From Neodontobutis hainanensis (Eukaryota; Chordata; Actinopteri; Gobiiformes; Odontobutidae), in assembly GCA_024349245.1 (NCBI GenBank), contig JALDNG010000501.1:186001-250000 (forward strand): 64,000 nucleotides of DNA. Reading direction: 5' to 3'. The notes under the pieces are model-generated. The model searched no databases. It was not told the DNA's origin and saw only the letters and a list, made by a program, of their open reading frames with translations. Below, one piece after another: positions 1 to 11,875 of this stretch. Position numbers and translations under genes: made by a program. Within the stretch, counting starts at the first letter, position 1. Each line of letters starts with the position of its first letter.

Positions 1-557
1 CTTTCGATATCCCAAGCACCATCATGTTTTTTTTTACTTTTTGATATTTAGTTAATACGTGCTATTTTTTCCAATGACAAGAGTTTCTTAGGTGTTTAAT
101 ATCTAGTCTTGTGCGTTTTCATTTTTTTATAATCAATACCGGTTGTGAGGTATAGATTTTGATATATTTTATGTGAGAAAAAACGATGTCATTTAGAAAT
201 TTATATTAAGTTTTGAAGAATCTCTCTTAAAATTTTCCACCATCCTTTGATTAAAAATAATGAGGGAAACGTTGAACATAAAAAACGAGTGTTAAATTCG
301 TTAAAAATGAGCATAAATTTAACATTCACTAATTCGAATATTTCATATATTTAAAGATTTTGTTATTATTCTAGTCATCTCCCAATATCATGGGAGCTTT
401 ATTTATTCTATGGGTTCAATGATTAAATAACAACGGTTCAACCAAAACCTCTTCAATAAGATTAACCCATATTGAATATAATCTAGTTGAATGGTTTTTA
501 TTATCTTTTATAAGGTATCGTTCGAATTAATCTCTCATATATTGACTTTATTTTTAT
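1..557. other. AT-rich non-coding flank
   Basis: No coding frame, repeat or RNA motif was recognised in this stretch, which ends at the TA flanking the Tc1-type element. Confidence 0.5.
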
Positions 558-559
558 TA

Positions 560-579
560 TACCATTTTTTTTCAATTTT
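560..579 (+). repeat. Left terminal inverted repeat of the Tc1-type element
   Basis: It begins TACCATTTTTTTT and continues into CAATT. It matches the reverse complement of the right end apart from two extra T residues. A TA dinucleotide at 558-559 precedes it. Confidence 0.7.
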
Positions 580-777
580 TGATAAAGGTAGATAGTATTG
601 CAGTTATTGAATTTATTATTTTCATATTGGTAAACGTGTTTTCCGCGTATTTTCCCGCCTCTAAAATATAAGCCTTTTTTACGATAAATATGAACTCAAG
701 CAAAAATTCAACACTACAGATACTGGTAACAACCGGTATGAGAAAAATAGATGAAAAAAATAAGAAGTCTTGTTTGA

Positions 778-1576
778 CTATACGAACAAGGTAAAACAAT
801 AAAGGAAGCATCTGAAATAATACAGATGAATTACAATTCTGCAAGATCAATTGTTACCAGATATTTAAAGACTGGTAACATTGACAAAAAAGGTGGGAAA
901 ATTAGGACCGTATCAAACGACAGTATAATCTCTTCGATCGAAGAGATTATATCTAATAATCCAGACTTGACACTAAAAGAAATCAAAATAATTTTGTTGC
1001 GAAGGGATCCAATCTAAAATTTCCCTTTCGACAATTGATAAATGCTTAAGAGAATTGGGCATCACTTTTAAAATCAAGCATAATGAACTGGATAGGTAAA
1101 TGATCCAGATAAATATTACAGCGAAAAGAATATTCGCTTTGGTTTAATAATTTTTTCAAACGATTTTTCTTCCGCTATATTCGTTGATGAAAATTCAACG
1201 AACCGTCAAATAAAAAATCTCAGGCAAGGTCAAAAAAGGAAGCAGGGCCAATATAAGAACACCTACAGTACGTGGTCGTTCTGTTTCGATGATTTCCAGC
1301 ATGTCCATCAATCGGATGTGCTACAACAAAGTGATAACCAATTCAACGGTCAATGCGGATATATTTAATATCTATCTGACCGAATTGTGTATATTTTTAA
1401 AAGATGAGCTGAACATGAGAAGTGCATGTTTAATATTGGATAATGCGAGGATCCACAGAAGGGTCGATATTGAAAGGATAACATCATGTTATGGATTTTC
1501 ATATAAGTTTTTATCTCCCTACTCATATATGTTAAATCCCATTGAAAATGCATTCTCGAAAATCAAAATGGTGTGA
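778..1576 (+). pseudogene. Tc1/IS630-type transposase, frame-shifted
   Basis: A first segment (778-1016) encodes an N-terminal helix-turn-helix region with EQGKTIKEASEII and a downstream NPDLTLKEIK stretch typical of the second DNA-binding half. It ends in a stop, and the homology resumes in another frame with a conserved linker (STIDKCLRELGI). A third segment around 1180 has the first catalytic position as FVDEN. A fourth (1289-1576) has ILDNARIH with the second aspartate and LNPIENAFSKIK with the terminal glutamate. All three catalytic acidic residues are still readable, but at least two frame changes and stops break the protein. A tiny intron could in principle bridge one break, but not all of them. 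Confidence 0.75.
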
Positions 1577-1780
1577 GATCAAGAATAAGAGTTGGAGAGA
1601 TTATGTTGTCTGATTTAATGCTTTCTGAATGTCAGAATATTTCAAGTGAAGATATTAGGTTTTTAGGCATATTATAAGAAATATAACTAATTGTGCGGCA
1701 GAAATTCCTTATAATCATCAATAAATTTTAATTTATTAATTTATTTTTCTTTTTGTAATTATTGTTTTTTTGAGTGACAC

Positions 1781-1797
1781 CAATTGAAAAAATGGTA
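1781..1797 (-). repeat. Right terminal inverted repeat of the Tc1-type element
   Basis: Read on the minus strand it begins TACCATTTTTTCAATTG and mirrors the left end. A TA dinucleotide at 1798-1799 follows it. Confidence 0.7.
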
Positions 1798-1799
1798 TA

Positions 1800-3629
1800 T
1801 AAATTTTGAGCCTTTAAAGAGAAATTGTCCTCTTTGATAATTTATAAACTTCTTTACAACAACTATTTAGGTTATTGATACTTTTATTTAACAAATTTAC
1901 ATCATTTTTCATAAAGACTTTATTTTTCCAAATCGAGAAGGTTTAAATGAAGTTTTAAATCTACTTTTAAGAATTGGATAAATACACTCGTGTAAGTCAT
2001 GTTGTTGAATGGAAAGTTTAAAGATGAACCAAAAATAAAAAAACCAAAAAAAATTTAGACTCCTAAGAATTATCTGTTTCACCTTTAAATCCCCGGACGA
2101 AACACAAAATAAGGATTCGAATTTAACAGGGTTCGACTCATTCAAAGAGTTTAAAACCAAATTTCATTTTTAGTTGTTATTGGGGGATCACTTAGAGAAG
2201 AAACAATAAATAGCTTTTAAGCCTTTATCCGTATTGCATAAATTAGTATGATATTGGAGACTTTTTTTATGGAAAAAACATTTTAAAACTGACACATGGA
2301 TTTCAAAAAAAATCATGTTAAAAAGTAGCTTTTCTTACATTCATGACAATATTTACCCACAGTGATGAATTTTACATCTCTCAACTTACAGAGTTGTATG
2401 TCACTTTACATCCGCTGAATAAAAAATAATTTACATATTTTCACATGCCTAAAACAGATAAAATAAAAATATTAAAATTTGACAACGAAAAACACCACAC
2501 TATATGTACAAAGTAAAGTTTTTATGATAAAAAACATAAATGAATAAAAATACGTCAAAACAACTTTTAAAAGATCGAACGAACGTTATAAATTCTAAAA
2601 TTTGATCAAATGAGGAAAACGTTAAGGTGCACTCTTCAGAAAAGCTCTACCTGGTTTATATACATGCGTTCGATGACACGCCCTTTTCCAGTATGCGTTA
2701 GAATGTGTTAAACGAGATCCGGCATCACTTAAACTGTTCCCAATACTCAGCGACCTACAAAGCTCTTATCTTCTCTGGATTGCTTCTTTGATTATTATCC
2801 ACGTTTATCTGAGACAGCCACGCTCAATGGTTTTCAAAAAGACGAATGGTGAGGATAAAAAATATTTGGTAAACGTTTTTACAGATAAATTAAACAACAC
2901 ATTTTTCTTTAAAATGAGAAATTGAATAAATATTAAAGTTTTTGTGAAAAATAAAATCGAATTTGTGTTGAAATAGTAAATATAGATAAAACGATGAACC
3001 TCAAAATAATGATGTGATAAACGGCATGTGGTGAACTTTAATACAAGTGCTACAAACATTCTCTCAACAAACCAACATTCAACACTTTATTAGTCTTATA
3101 AAGTAAGATAGATATCAAATTCTGAATACACACAACATAACTACCTTCAATCACGGAATAGGCTGATTACATTCTTGTTTCATGAAACTCAATAAATATG
3201 ACAGATGCGCCTCACCTGAGGATCTGTTGCTCAAAGCAACGTAAAGTACTCTCTTTAATCAATTTATTTTAAGCTTTTTTAGAACCATATTCGCTATTAT
3301 CAGGTCAAACTAAAGACTACATACATTGAACTAAGAATGATAGGTCTAACTTTTAATCCATCTTAAATTCACATATAAATCGCATGATGCATCAACAAAC
3401 AAAATATTAAAAAGACACAAATGCAATTTAGATACTGGTAATATGCCGGTTTATCCATTATATTTTAAAAGAGTGAACGTCAGAAAGAATGAATTCTCAC
3501 TTTTCGCTCCTCCCAGAGTAAAATACAAGATATCTTCTTTCCAATTTAAATAATGATCATTAAATGAGAGATTCACTGTTCACTTTATGCTTAAAACATA
3601 TTTAACTTCCTCCGAATTTTAATTTTACA
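1800..3629. other. Intergenic, nothing recognised
   Basis: AT-rich sequence with only short open frames of skewed composition (for example minus-strand frames at 1909-2160 and 2805-3059). None shows a domain, a believable start or exon-like boundaries. Confidence 0.4.
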
Positions 3630-4193
3630 ATGAATGAAAAATCGTTAAAAGGAGAAAATATAAACCTCCACCACAGAAGATATAAATCCCATTATAATAT
3701 GAAAGTTTTAAAAACCTCATGATACTTCAATTTTTAACGCACACGGTAGATGAATGGATGTTTAAAGAGTTATTCATTATGCACATTCCTTGATAACGAC
3801 TCTCGAAATGTGGTTGAAATTCCATGGATTAAGATAAAAAAATGTAACCACGATGATTTACAAATAATATTAAAATTTAAAATAAAAAAATTTCACGTTT
3901 ATTGTATATCTTTCAGGCACTAATGTGAAAAATATTTTACAATCAGGACAAAAAGTCAACATGTCAAATGTAAACCAATTGTGACAATTATAAAAGGTCG
4001 AAATTGCTTAATCTAAGCTTGTCGAGAATTTTATCATAAATTTGATAAGTTTATTTGTGATGCCGATGAACACATTTAACTCAATTTTCCGTTCAAAAGT
4101 GAAAATTTATGAAAATCTTCCGATGTGCTGTTTCCAAGGTGTAAAATATTTTCTTGAGAAAAGCCTCTTTTATCTTTGTTTATGATTTCTAAA
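3630..4193 (+). repeat. Direct duplication, copy 1
   Basis: This stretch of about 560 bp recurs at 4894-5398. The first 58 bases (from ATGAATGAAAAATCG to AGATATAAAT) are identical in both copies. Later blocks remain clearly alignable but with substitutions and indels, including ATGATTTACAAATAATATT, AGCTTGTCGAGAATTTT and ATCTTTGTTTATGATTTCT. No reading frame stays open across both copies and no transposase motif was seen, so this reads as a non-coding duplicated unit. It could be a fragment of a dispersed repeat family. Confidence 0.75.
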
Positions 4194-4893
4194 TAAATAT
4201 TTATCCAAATTGAATTATATTAGTTGATTACTATTTCTGTGATAAAAAATTAAATGAAAATAAATCAAAGACGGAGAATACTTTCTCATTAACCTCTTAA
4301 AAATCTTGACTTTTTAAATTCAATTTGCAAAAACGGTACCGTCGAGAGTTCGATCACTATATTTTTAAAAGGCATTTTATAAGAAAAGGTAAAGTTTTAT
4401 ATTTTATCAATAGAATTAAAAATGAACAAATTTCACGTTTGTGTATGATTCTTAGATTGTGTTGAGATTTTTTTTATTTGGTTATATTCAGGACAGACAA
4501 ATGAAAGCACGTGGAGCTTAACTTTAATATTTCGATCAAAATTGTACAAGGTTTATAATTTATAAATATAAAATAGGCAAGTTAAGAACTCAAACTGTGT
4601 AAAATATGTTCCAAAATCAAAAATGATAAAGAAGATTATAATTGTTTGTCTTTAAAATAAATTGGAAACCTCTTCTACGAATATCTTGATCATAAATTTT
4701 CTGAAAAATAAAATGATTAAAGTCATGCACTCTAAAATAAATAAAATTTTATTTTCAAATATTTAGACCTTTTCGAACCATAATCACTCAATAAAACGCT
4801 TCTTTCTTTTACTCGCCAATAGAAATTGATACTTTAATTTGGAAAATCTTTATAATTAATTTTTACAAAACGGCAAAGGGAATATTTTTGTAC

Positions 4894-5398
4894 ATGAATG
4901 AAAAATCGTTAAAAGGAGAAAATATAAACCTCCACCACAGAAGATATAAATCATATAATCTGTAAAAGTTTTAAAATCTATCATCTCAGCCATACGTAGA
5001 GTTATGAATGGATGTTTACTTCATTCATTATCATACTCTTGATCTAGTCTCCGAATCTGTTGAATTTCCATGGAAAGATAAAAAAGTTAAACGATGATTT
5101 ACAAATAATATTAAAATTTAAAATAAAAAATTTCGGCGTGTTACATGTTATGTAAATTGAAAAATATTTTTGCAATCACCCAAAAAGTCGACATGTCAAA
5201 TAAACTAGTGTGATTTGTGAATCCACGACGTATACTCTGAAGCTTGTCGAGAATTTTTTAATCATAAATTTCCGATAATTTTTGGGATGACGCAACTCTT
5301 ATTCGTTCAAAATGTTGAATCCTTCACTATGTGCTGTTTCAAGTGTTAAAATACTTTCTTGAGAATTTAGCCTCTTTTCATCTTTGTTTATGATTTCT
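4894..5398 (+). repeat. Direct duplication, copy 2
   Basis: Second copy of the unit at 3630-4193, offset by 1264 bp. It keeps the identical 58-bp start and then carries many small deletions relative to copy 1, ending at the shared ATGATTTCT block. The pattern of a near-perfect start and a worn remainder is uneven for simple neutral decay. Confidence 0.75.
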
Positions 5399-6167
5399 GG
5401 AGTGAGATTGTTTCTTCAAACGATAAGTAACAACGATGTAGTGATTTTTCAAATTTGTACAAATATAATAATACTCTGTTCTCTCGTTTCACAATTAAGT
5501 TTATGAGAGAATGCTACGCTCTATGGAATATGAAAAAATAAAATGATGAAGTTTCTTATTTGTGACATTGTCCACTTACATGAGTGATATATTTTCAGGT
5601 TTCAAAATTAAGTCAATTAAAAGAGTGGACACAGTTTTGTTCATCGATTTAAGTAATGAGCACGGTAAATTTCAGGACAACATAATATGAAAAATTTTTT
5701 CCTCGAATTTTAAAAAGTGATAAATTAGCGTTGGTGCAGCTATCGCCGACTCTGTACATAAAATAAACTTGCTTAAAATAACAAAATAACTGAAGTGAAA
5801 AACGATGCTCAGAAATGTATTTTAAAGCATAATTAAAAATGGGAAGATCAAAAATTAAAATTTACTTCCCTTTAAATATTTGTTAAAATTTTGGTGATGT
5901 TTAATTTTAGTTAATTTAAAAGGTTTCGAATCCAATAACAAAACTAGATTCTCAGATTTTTCCTCACTTTGTTGCAGACTTTCAATCATCCTCTCATATC
6001 TAAAAATCTCTCGCAGAGTTGAAAAGGAGAATAAAGGTTGACTAGAAACAGCCAAGTAGAACTTGGAGTGTTCAAACTGTCTAAATGACGGCAAATATGA
6101 TGATAAAAGATTCAGCTTTGGAAAATAATAAATGTATGAATGTAATAATAAGTTATAATTAAATGTG
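5399..6167. other. Short intergenic region with an unassigned open frame
   Basis: A minus-strand frame at 5855-6094 is open for 79 codons and reads as a charged, protein-like sequence. It has no early ATG, lies only 73 bases downstream of the LAMP-like stop codon and resembles no family I recognise. It could be a last exon, part of the LAMP-like 3' region, or chance. No canonical AATAAA was seen behind the LAMP-like gene. Confidence 0.3.
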
Positions 6168-6956
6168 TTAACTTATTTCTTGGTGTTGTTCATCAAAGAC
6201 AAATTTCTGATATTTATAACGTGAAAATTTTTTCGTAAGAAAATATCCCACTAAGATGACAACAGCCAAAATAATGAGAACAAAAATAACTCCGATTGAA
6301 TTGGACATGGCCGATATCCTTGAGGAATCCACACCGCAACGTTTTACTATTGGTCCGAAAAATACTTTTGTATTCGTTTTTGGTGGTATCGGATAAAAAT
6401 TTGATCTCAGGAATTTTGAGAGCTGCCAGGCAAGATCTGTTTTGAGTGTTACCAACTGGCAGTTCTAACGTTTTCACTGAACTGCAAAAGAAAGCATCCC
6501 CCATATCCATGATTGTGTCATAATTTGGCGAAAGAAAGGTATATGTATCTTAATAAGAAAACAGGAATACCCTTAGGTAGCATGTCCCAGGCTGGTGAAG
6601 TGACGTTGTAGGAAACGCTTACGGCTTTGATTGTCACCATTTTACCCACCTCGTATGTGAACGAAATTTCAGCTGACCATCCAACTGGGAACAAACCAAA
6701 ATTAAATTTAAGTGTTTTCAATGCATCCTTCTTCAGCAATAACGTGGGACTATGAGGATTTCTGAAAAGCAGTACATCAGTCGTCTAAATTTACTTCACG
6801 TAAGAACATTAAAGCATGTAATTTCTGCCCTTCCCAGTATACTAAATCTGATACTTGTGTCTCCTTTAGTATAATCTACGTGGAGTGCTACGTAATTCCT
6901 CAAAAGAAGAAGTACAACTAAGTTCGAAAAAACTAATTACAGATCTTGCTATTCAT
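6168..6956 (-). CDS. LAMP-family lysosomal membrane protein, copy A (five exons)
   Basis: Exons 6956-6941, 6917-6808, 6784-6571, 6548-6478 and 6455-6168 join into 232 codons plus stop. The four introns are 23, 23, 22 and 22 nt, all GT-AG. The protein is type I membrane: a hydrophobic signal peptide (about 1-17), a luminal domain with Cys40, Cys135 and Cys177, a membrane helix at about 189-210, and a short basic tail with YQKF at 219-222. That tail motif fits the YxxPhi signal that carries LAMP proteins to lysosomes. The LAMP signature lies in the stretch FFGP, Cys, helix, KYQKF and in the beta-strand region at 68-97. The family usually has four luminal cysteines; only three are seen, so a cysteine is lost or one exon edge is off. 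The start is the only ATG compatible with the exon-1 splice and is mirrored in copy B. Confidence 0.8.
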
Positions 6957-7886
6957 TCAGACGCCGCTCGACCACTGACCAGTAATTCTTGAACGACCAA
7001 TAAATTTTAATATTTAATTTAAAGTTTTAAATATTGATCAACTCATTCATTTTTTTCATCATGCCCCGTGTTCAATTCTTTGTTGATAAATAAAGTATGA
7101 CACAAGACGAATTCGAAAATTCGGTTGAAAAGTCTTTAACGTCTTAATCACGACTATTATAAACAGTCACAAATCGAATAAATTCCATTTTCATTATTCA
7201 GTTTTGAAAGAGTAATACCCATACCAACTAAAAGGCTATCAATATCCACAATATAAAATTTTTTATTCTATCTTAATGCAAATAAAAACAATTTGAATAA
7301 ATTATGTGAAAACTGTTTGAAGAATCGAGTGCAACAAAGCAGAAAATTCGAAAATTCTTTAAGATTACTTGATAACACGTAAAATTATTTTTTATACCAA
7401 TATAAAAATCAAGAATTCTCCTAAAATCTCTCTATCTTTATATTCTTAGTTAAAAAGTTGTGATTTTTTCCTTTTGTAGCTTTAGTTTTGGCCAGACTAG
7501 ATTCAGCTCGTAGATTATAACAGTGAGTAGGTTCAAAATATACAATAATTTTTAGTTACGTCATTGACTTAAAAAAGTAATCATAAATTACTTTTTATTA
7601 GTTTTAGCGTTAATTTAAGAACCCTGAACCGACATGAAAAAAATCAATTTTAATATTAAAGTATACGTGTGCTAAAAAAACTTCACAATAGATTATCACC
7701 AGATCGACTCTGCGCAATACTCCAGATTATATTCCTTCCCATAATTGTCGTAATTTATCATAATATCATATTTTCATTATTTGATTTACTTTAAAATTAA
7801 ATTGTAAATTTTCCCGTTAAATTGGTCTATTAATTACTCAGTATATATTTCATCAAAAAATAACATTATGAAGGGATTATTGTTGA
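6957..7886. other. Intergenic upstream of LAMP-like copy A
   Basis: It must hold the promoter of the minus-strand LAMP-like gene, but no TATA-like or other element stands out from the AT-rich background. No supported gene. Confidence 0.4.
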
Positions 7887-8066
7887 TATGTAGTACGCAA
7901 GCACTGGAATGAACGTGGGCGTAATCAGGTTGATGCTCAGATTGAGCAAAATTTGTCAGAATCCAAAACATTTTCGTTAAAACTAATTCACATGTTGAAC
8001 GAATTTGAAAGCCCCTTACATTGTAACCGACACCAATTTTTAGACTCCTACTATTTTTTCTTTTGA
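7887..8066 (+). CDS. Possible exon of unknown gene
   Basis: The frame is open for about 59 codons without a start codon and reads as a soluble, charged protein (for example HWNERGRNQVDAQIEQNL near its beginning). Codon content is GC-richer than the surroundings. A second plus-strand frame follows at 8084-8287, ending in a lysine-rich stretch. The two could be neighbouring exons, since a GT-AG pair of about 21 nt is available near 8084, but I could not build a continuous model or recognise a family. It may equally be a decayed gene. Confidence 0.2.
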   Translation, partial: YVVRKHWNERGRNQVDAQIEQNLSESKTFSLKLIHMLNEFESPLHCNRHQFLDSYYFFF

Positions 8067-8379
8067 TTATAATTTATTGACTGATGTATTTTTCTGAGTA
8101 TTTTAGGACATCAGTTCATCAGATAATTGTGATTTTTACATTTATTCTTAAAATTTACATTGGTAAAAATGTGAATTCGAACGTAAATTATTTCAATCAT
8201 TTCAAAAAGGAGCGGGTAAAAGTAAAGAAACTATACATCGTTAAACCTCGGAAGAATGGCGATTTCAAAACGACAAAATACTCTTAATTACCTGTTTATA
8301 AGTTAAGGTAAGAGAACCTAATTTATTCGAAAACTTGTTCAAAAGCATTATCTTTGAACTGTTTTAGGAACAGAAGCTT

Positions 8380-8792
8380 AATTTTGATAGCCTCTTTTCG
8401 ATATTTTTGGTCGTCGACCAGGATTTTTCTTGGCTTATCTCATAAAATTTTCAATTTTGTGTGAATTATTCAATCATGCTGATCCACGAAATTCAGGAAT
8501 GTTTAACAGTTAAACGGATATATCTACTAGAATTTAAATCATTGTAGGCCTTCTACAAGTACGAAATCATGATTGATCCGCTCACAATGCGTTCTTCAAT
8601 GATAGGAATCAGGGCTTCTGTTTTCTCGCTTCTGCACAATTAACATGAACGACTTTGAGTTTTCATATCTTTCAACAGCTCCGAAGAACCACCACTTCCC
8701 AATATCCTTCTTAGATTGTATTTCCTCCTGCAAAAAAACGATTCGTCGATCTCTGCCTCTGACTGGCCCAATAATGATTTCTGCATTGCCAT
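8380..8792 (-). pseudogene. Merlin/IS1595 (ISXO2-like) transposase relic
   Basis: Three segments in two frames, in the right order, match the Merlin/IS1595 DDE transposase core. First comes AEIDESFFCRRKYN (near 8715-8756), matching the EIDES...RRKYNRGR block with the first catalytic aspartate. Then KWWFFGAVER (near 8670-8697) matches the WVFGGIER block. Then LIPIIEERIVSGSIMISYL (8612 downward), followed after a stop by KAYNDLN and LTVKHS, matches the block ending GSIIISD.WKAY and VNHS. A final piece, KIENF then AKK, corresponds to the HT.NIEN..W..AK block. The second catalytic aspartate is replaced by tyrosine, and stops and frame changes break the frame, so the copy is dead. No terminal repeats were identified. 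Confidence 0.65.
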
Positions 8793-9705
8793 TTGTGCAA
8801 TAAATGTATACTCGTTTAAAATTACAACAAAACTAACCTAATGAAACAAAAATAGTCAACGACAGTAGGCCTCGAAAGCTGCTGTTTTACTAATGGTTGA
8901 CTCTATTGAAAAATGGTAAGCCAAATAGTAAATTAGAAGTAAATTGTCCGATGCGGAAACTTTATTTTTGCAAACAAACTATTTATACACGGGTTAATTT
9001 TATTTTGACACTTGTTACAATAATAAAGGAATTCTTACATTATTAACCGTATACTCGTTTTAGATTGTCTTTTAGTTCGGTCATATTATACAAGCGGAAA
9101 CGACATATATTTGAATTTAGTACCTGACATTTATAAAAAACCAGAATGCATGCTTCTCTTGATAATTTAGAAATTGTAAGTTCTCAAACTGATTTCCCCA
9201 AAGTGTTTACCTTTTTGTATTGCGCGCGTGCGAGAAATGCAGAGTTTCTTTACTTTTACCAAGAATAGATGAAACAGTAAAAAAGAATACTCCCCAATAA
9301 TATCATAAATATGAGAGCATTTAAAAATTGAGCATAACAAAGGGTTGAACATAATGATGAATGTTGCAATAGCGATTAATACTTCTTTTTAAAGCTTATT
9401 TTGTAACGTTAGATAGATGCGCTAAGCCCCTCTTATCAAATGTAAAAAAGTTTAGAATTAAATGTTACATTTTCCTAGACTTTTTATCATAGTTTTTATT
9501 GATACAAATAATTTTCAGCAGGTGAGTTATAACGGAAATTTTTCCTTGTCACGCACGCGTGAACTGTTCACTGTATATAAATTTTCAATTTGATATGTAT
9601 TACCTATTGTTTTTATAGTTCTGGTCATAATCTCAGGTCATTTAAAGTTATGTTGCTTAATGCAGATGTCGAGAATGAAAAATGTAAAAGTTAAATGTTA
9701 AGAAT
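8793..9705. other. Intergenic, nothing recognised
   Basis: It contains a minus-strand frame at 9167-9352 with no domain and no exon-like edges. Two short CG-alternating runs (near 9225 and 9555) break the AT-rich background. Confidence 0.4.
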
Positions 9706-9951
9706 ATGAAATTCTTGAGTTTAAACCCTTGCTTTAAATTCAAAGATAAGAAGCAAGCTGGTTACTATTGGATGATCGAAGGAAAAGAAAGTTTAAAAGG
9801 AACTGAACTTATAAAAATGACAATAAAATTAATGTAAAGTCCAAATAGTCAAGAATGCTAGAATCCTGAGTTGTTGGAAAAATGTCACGAAGAGCTGTCA
9901 CATGTATGTTTTAAGCCCACAAACTCAATGAACAATAAATATAAAAGTTGA
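9706..9951 (+). CDS. Possible small gene or relic with in-frame stops
   Basis: An ATG frame of 43 codons (start MKFLSLNPCFKFKDKK) ends in TAA at 9835. The same frame becomes readable again after a second stop (NPELLEKCHEELSHVCFKP) up to TGA at 9949-9951. A GT-AG pair from 9834 would remove both stops with an intron of 28 or 37 nt, but then shifts the frame for the last part. Either it is a small two-exon gene or a pseudogene with two nonsense changes. No family recognised. Confidence 0.25.
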
Positions 9952-11649
9952 CTGAGTGTATTAAAAAGAATAAGATTGACGCACAGTCTAAACATGAATA
10001 AAATCGGTGAAATCTGGTAATGAAGAATTAAAAGGTGATTTCATTTTACTTCCCGTCAAAACGTGTTGTGAATTTTTTTTATTTGATATAGAATAAATAA
10101 ACTTTCATAAAATTAGAAAGAAGCATACGCTAAATAATACTTATTTTGAAAATTCTTAGCTGTGTACAATTTTTGACCTGCTTAAAAAAACCAAATGTTA
10201 CTTTTTCTGCCGATTTGGTTTTTAAGAATGCGAAATGACCACTAGTTCCACAAAAAAGTTCAAATGCAGACGAATGACACGTTTAAGCCTAACAACCAGT
10301 TTTTGTGTTATATAATTATGTTAATTCATTTTTGGAAGGATTTTCATTTTTGATAATCTTAAGAAGTTTTTATACCCTTCCATCGGATGTTTTCATGTCT
10401 CACAAATAAAACACCTAAAAGTTCTTTCTTACCTAAAGTCTCTCTTGTTTTCTGGTCAAAAAGGTTTTCAGTTCTTCTTTACGATGATAGATATCAGTTT
10501 CGGATAAACGTTTTTATTAATTTTAAATTAAAAAAATCTATCAAGCTTTTATAAATTTATGATAGTAACCATTGCAAAGTTATCTTTATACGGAATTTAG
10601 GTTCTTATTGGTAGTTTAATGCCCTTTCTGTGGTGTTATTTACAATTATTAACACGATCCATATTAGTTAAAAAATAAAACCTTAACGGCATATTAATTG
10701 ACAATAGTGTTGCTTCATTCATATAATTCTACACATTGAATAAATTTTACGTTTAATTAGGCGTAAATCTCGGGTGTGAACAGTCACGGGCTAAGCTGCC
10801 CTGTGTGTATTCGCGTGCATATTTACGCTTATAGGTGGGGAATATCTCGTTTGAGCCACCTATTTTTGAAATTATTCTCGTCAATTATATAAATTTAATG
10901 ATAGTGTTTCACGACTTTTTCACAGTTTTCTTGACTATTTATCAACGAACTTCCATGATTTGTAAAAACTGCCTTATTCTGATTCATGTAAATCCGGTGG
11001 TAAATCAATTAACCAGGGTGTAGAGATGAAAAACATAATGACAAGCTACCTTTTATTTCTTATGAAAATTAAAAAGTGTGGTTTTAATTGCTTTGGAACA
11101 AATGTGTTTTTGAAAGATTTTATGCGTACAGATAATATTATGCATGTCAAATTAAAACTGTATTTTTCAAATTTACTTTCTAAATATTTTTAGGAGTAAT
11201 CACGATTTTATTAAAAAAATTCGACCAATTTCATAAGAAAATTAATCAAATAAAATTCAGGTATAAAGATAAACCCATTTTTTACATGATCTCAAAATAA
11301 ACAAAAGTCGAAAACTTAATGAATTTTCATTTTGTCATTGGTTATTGCCCCGGTTCTTGAAAGTAAAATGTTTCCATTAAATAGTTGGAAGAAGGCTAGA
11401 TCATAAAAATTTCTTTATTTTGTTTTTAGATCAAGGATGAGTATAAGCAATCCTGAAATTTGTCGAAAGAAGTTTTAGTCTATCATCGGCTCTTCTTTAA
11501 ATCTCTGCCTATAAGATGCAATTTTCCGCGTCTAACCACCCCACTTTTGGTATCACTTGTCCTTGTGTCAACATCATGTGTCGGATAGTGTGGGAATGGC
11601 ACCCTCTCTTCTCCTTACTTATAAAACCATTTCTCTGCTGCATTTTTAG
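9952..11649. other. Intergenic, nothing recognised
   Basis: AT-rich. A plus-strand frame at 10835-11023 lacks any domain or splice context, and no repeat was found. Confidence 0.4.
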
Positions 11650-11685
11650 GTGGGAAGAAACGATGCCTCTTTGCTGGTTAAGACT

Positions 11686-11875
11686 ATGGAGGATCACTCT
11701 CTGCACCAAGTTACAGTCACTTTAAAACTTCCTCTACTATCCCCCTCACTAGAGCTCGTCATTCCTTTATGGTAAGTGGTATAGATGTCTTAGTGGTGAG
11801 TTAGTTTGCCGATTGGTGGTTTATAAAGTTGCATACAAGTTATATCCCACAGAATGTTATGTAAATTTCACGTAA
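11686..11875 (+). CDS. Possible two-exon small protein gene
   Basis: The model has exon 1 at 11686-11771, a 22-nt intron at 11772-11793 with an ideal GTAAGT donor and TCTTAG acceptor, and exon 2 at 11794-11875. It gives a 55-residue protein beginning MEDHSLHQVTVTLKLPLL and ending in TAA. A pyrimidine-rich acceptor (CATTTTTAG, 11641-11649) lies 36 bases upstream of the ATG and would fit a 5' leader intron or a longer first exon. The region is GC-richer than its surroundings, so other frames on both strands (plus 11516-11725 and minus 11509-11709) are also open and the choice of frame is uncertain. No family recognised. Confidence 0.3.

Larger units (their letters stand above)
560..1797 (+). 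mobile_element. Degenerate Tc1/IS630-type DNA transposon
   Basis: The element is about 1.24 kb, a typical size for Tc1/mariner elements. It is bounded by matching inverted ends (TACCATTTTTT followed by CAATT, with a 2-nt length difference in the T run), each flanked by TA, the usual Tc1/mariner target duplication. Inside is a transposase on the plus strand in which a helix-turn-helix region and DDE segments are readable but lie in different frames, so it cannot be autonomous. Seen directly: ends, TA flanks, coding motifs and breaks. Known: Tc1/IS630 elements move by cut and paste into TA. Inferred: an old, immobile copy. Confidence 0.8.
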
